From the NCBI GenBank assembly GCA_028554645.1, contig JAQOOI010000012.1, positions 372,001 through 436,000 on the forward strand: 64,000 nt of DNA, written 5' to 3'. The stretch comes from Omphalotus guepiniiformis (Eukaryota; Basidiomycota; Agaricomycetes; Agaricales; Omphalotaceae). The notes under the pieces were generated by a model. It was not told the DNA's origin. It saw nothing but the letters and a program-made list of their open reading frames with translations, and did not search any database. The position numbers were made by a program, and so were the translations under genes. Numbering within the stretch: position 1 is the first letter of the stretch; each line of letters starts with the position of its first letter. Below, one piece after another: positions 62,127 through 64,000 of the stretch.

Positions 62127-62661
62127 TGCGTGGGGTTTTTGGGTCTTAGGGGTAGGGGTAGGGCAATGTGCAGTGTGCAGTGTGCAGTGTGTATGGTGTG
62201 TGGTGTGTATGGTGTTTGGGTTGGGGGGAGTATACAAGGTTGCAGATTGCAGACCGGAAAACACGCGGTCGTGCGTGCCGAAGATTGCTTGCTTGCTTGC
62301 TGAAGATTGCCCGAAGATTCAAGTTCCTGTACCTCAGGCTTGTGGCCATGCTTTGTCCGCGTTTTCCTCAGGCTCCCCTCCCTTTGTCCATACGTTTGAC
62401 ACGAAGGAAGGGATTCTATGAAATCACGGATATGAACCATGAACGTTTAAACTCTGATTCCCCCCCCCACTTCCCCCTCCTCCCCTTGATTTAAAGGTCT
62501 TTTGTTTTCTTGGGGGTTGACGTTGATACCCCACATTCCCTTCCCTTCCAATTGGTCATTCCGACATATAGTACATCAAAATTCCCTAAACACTCTCCCG
62601 TTACCTCCTGAAGCATCCGAAGCATCCGAAGCGTCCGTAGCATCCGAGTCCTGGGGTAAAG
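62127..62661. promoter_or_regulatory. Shared divergent promoter of PARP-like genes 2 and 3
   Basis: 535 bp between two start codons on opposite strands. It contains a (GTGCA)n/(GTGT)n low-complexity stretch (about 62165-62215) and C-rich runs near 62460. No defined binding site could be named. Confidence 0.45.
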
Positions 62662-64000
62662 ATGAGCACAGCCACGGTCACACCAACACTTTTGTCGCTT
62701 CTGCATGGTATTGCATCGCAACATAAACCGGGTTTGACAAGAGGTCAACCAACTACTGGTGTTACGGGATCTTCAGCTCCTGGACAAACGACTTTTGCGA
62801 ATCTTCCTGCGTTTTTGGCTGGTTTAGCTGTACCCAGTAATAATAATCCGCCTGGTACTAGTCATGCTTCGAATGCACAGCAACTTGCGTCTGCTGCATC
62901 TGCTGTAGCGGCGTTGGCTAGTGCTTCGACGACACCGCCGGCTACTACGACTTCTCCGTTGTGTGAGGTTAGTTGGTGATGAATGTTTTTGGTGAACATC
63001 TGAATCTTATTCTGTTATTTCGTTTAGAACTGTCATTTGAAACCCAAGTACAACGATGGATCAAAGACGCATTCGTATTGCTCTAGGAACTGTGCTGCTC
63101 AGGCCATCGCTGCTACGAACGTTAACGGAAGCTCTACTAACAATTCCGGAAACTGTGATGTTCGTTTTTGGTTTCTGGGAACCTGTGATTGGGTTTTTTT
63201 TACTAATGGGTTGATTGTACGCATCTTAGTTCTGTCATGTACGACCGAAACACCCTGGACATCCTTATTGCGGTAAAGCGTGTGCTAAGAACGCGGCTGC
63301 ATCCGGTGGGACTGGACAGACGAATGGTGGTACTGCACAGCAGAATGCTGGAGGTAGAGGTGATTTGTCTTTTTGTTTTTCTTCGAGTTCATGTTTTTGA
63401 AAACACTGGATTCCTGATATCGGTTATTTAATTGTACAGGAACGTCCACATGTCATGCACCTGGATGTACCAAACTTACACATGTCAACGTGGATGGTAC
63501 ACCCGGAGATTACTGTTCCTTGAGGCATAAAACGTCAGCTATACTCGTGTTTATCTCGTTTGTTTGGGTAATTGACGATGACTATTAGCCTTGGGGAGAC
63601 ACTCTGTCTGTTTTGTCTTCAGAATGGGAAGAAGTCGAATTCTAATTTTTGCAGCAAGAAGTGCTTTGATGATGCCGAGGCGAAAGGTCCTATGCTTTTG
63701 GAGGTTCCTGTTGGGCATGCTACGTTCAAGAGTGGTATGTGGGATGATATATCCAAACCATTTGTGGTGTATTTTGCTGATCAATTCGGGTTTTTGATAG
63801 TCTCGGAACAATTCAAGACGTCTTGGAGACACGGGACTAAATGCCCCGAGGTAAAACATATTTACAAGGTCCTTTCTACACACGCATCCTGGGCCGCTTA
63901 TAATGCATACAAGTACGAGCTACATCTCTCCTCGTCCGCAATCATTGATCATTGACGACGAATTCTTTGCTTAAATTAGGGCAAGTGTCGAAGCGCGAGG
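62662..64000 (+). CDS. PARP-like protein 3, multi-knuckle N-terminus, cut by the window end
   Basis: ATG at 62662 (MSTATVTPTLLSLLHGIAS). An Ala/Ser/Thr-rich stretch is followed by at least four Cys-rich knuckles on separate exons: CENCHLKPKYNDGSKTHSYC with SRNCA; CHVRPKHPGHPYCGKACA; CHAPGCTKLTHVNVDG with YCSLRHK; and CLFCLQNGKKSNSNFCSKKC. Next comes EQFKTSWRHGTKCPEVKHIY, the helix that opens the PARP-like fold in this group. The exon ends at a GTACGAG donor near 63912 and a new exon begins near 63981. The catalytic motifs lie beyond the window. Knuckle spacing resembles that of protein 2, supporting common descent. Confidence 0.7.

Overview
The window comes from a filamentous basidiomycete, most likely a wood- or litter-decaying agaricomycete. 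Nearly every gene is cut by many short introns (about 45-75 nt). The window also holds a ligninolytic class II peroxidase, a Plavaka (CMC/Tnp2-type) transposase, KOW/Spt5-like, T5orf172 and PARP-like genes, and a class V (myosin-motor) chitin synthase sequence. All calls are from reading translations; no database search was run.

Layout. (1) 0.8-5.1 kb: a manganese peroxidase gene (+) and a secreted agmatinase gene (-). (2) 5.1-7.5 kb: AT-rich DNA, an island rich in GAACT words, and three degenerate tandem repeat copies. (3) 7.7-17.1 kb: a block of decayed, same-strand gene pieces. Reading along the minus strand they are an unassigned exon group, an internal CCR4-NOT Not1 piece, the vigilin N-terminus, a class V chitin synthase with at least eight lesions, then an internal vigilin KH piece. 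(4) 19.4-37.1 kb: an accessory, transposon-rich region. Two paralogous WD40-plus-membrane genes point away from each other around a KOW gene. Next come a Plavaka transposase, a repeat-rich accessory gene in which a mini-exon plus its intron has been tandemly copied, and small orphan genes. Three copies of a roughly 20-bp sequence, one inverted, punctuate this region. (5) 37.6-40.6 kb: a 5'-truncated LINE with poly(A) and a 12-bp target-site duplication, then a GIY-YIG/T5orf172 gene. (6) 42.2-57.6 kb: a conserved core of OPT transporter, acetolactate synthase, Asi-like RING E3, secreted EEP phosphatase/nuclease with jacalin domain, cystathionine gamma-lyase and NADAR-domain protein. (7) 58.7-64 kb: three PARP-like ADP-ribosyltransferase-fold genes, the last cut by the window edge.

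The genes do not form one pathway. The window joins ordinary metabolic genes (lignin attack, Arg/agmatine, branched-chain and sulphur amino acids) to two fast-evolving zones. Most notable are the gene-fragment mosaic, the tandem exon-intron expansion, the PARP-like cluster, and two introns whose homology-preserving 3' ends are TG rather than AG.
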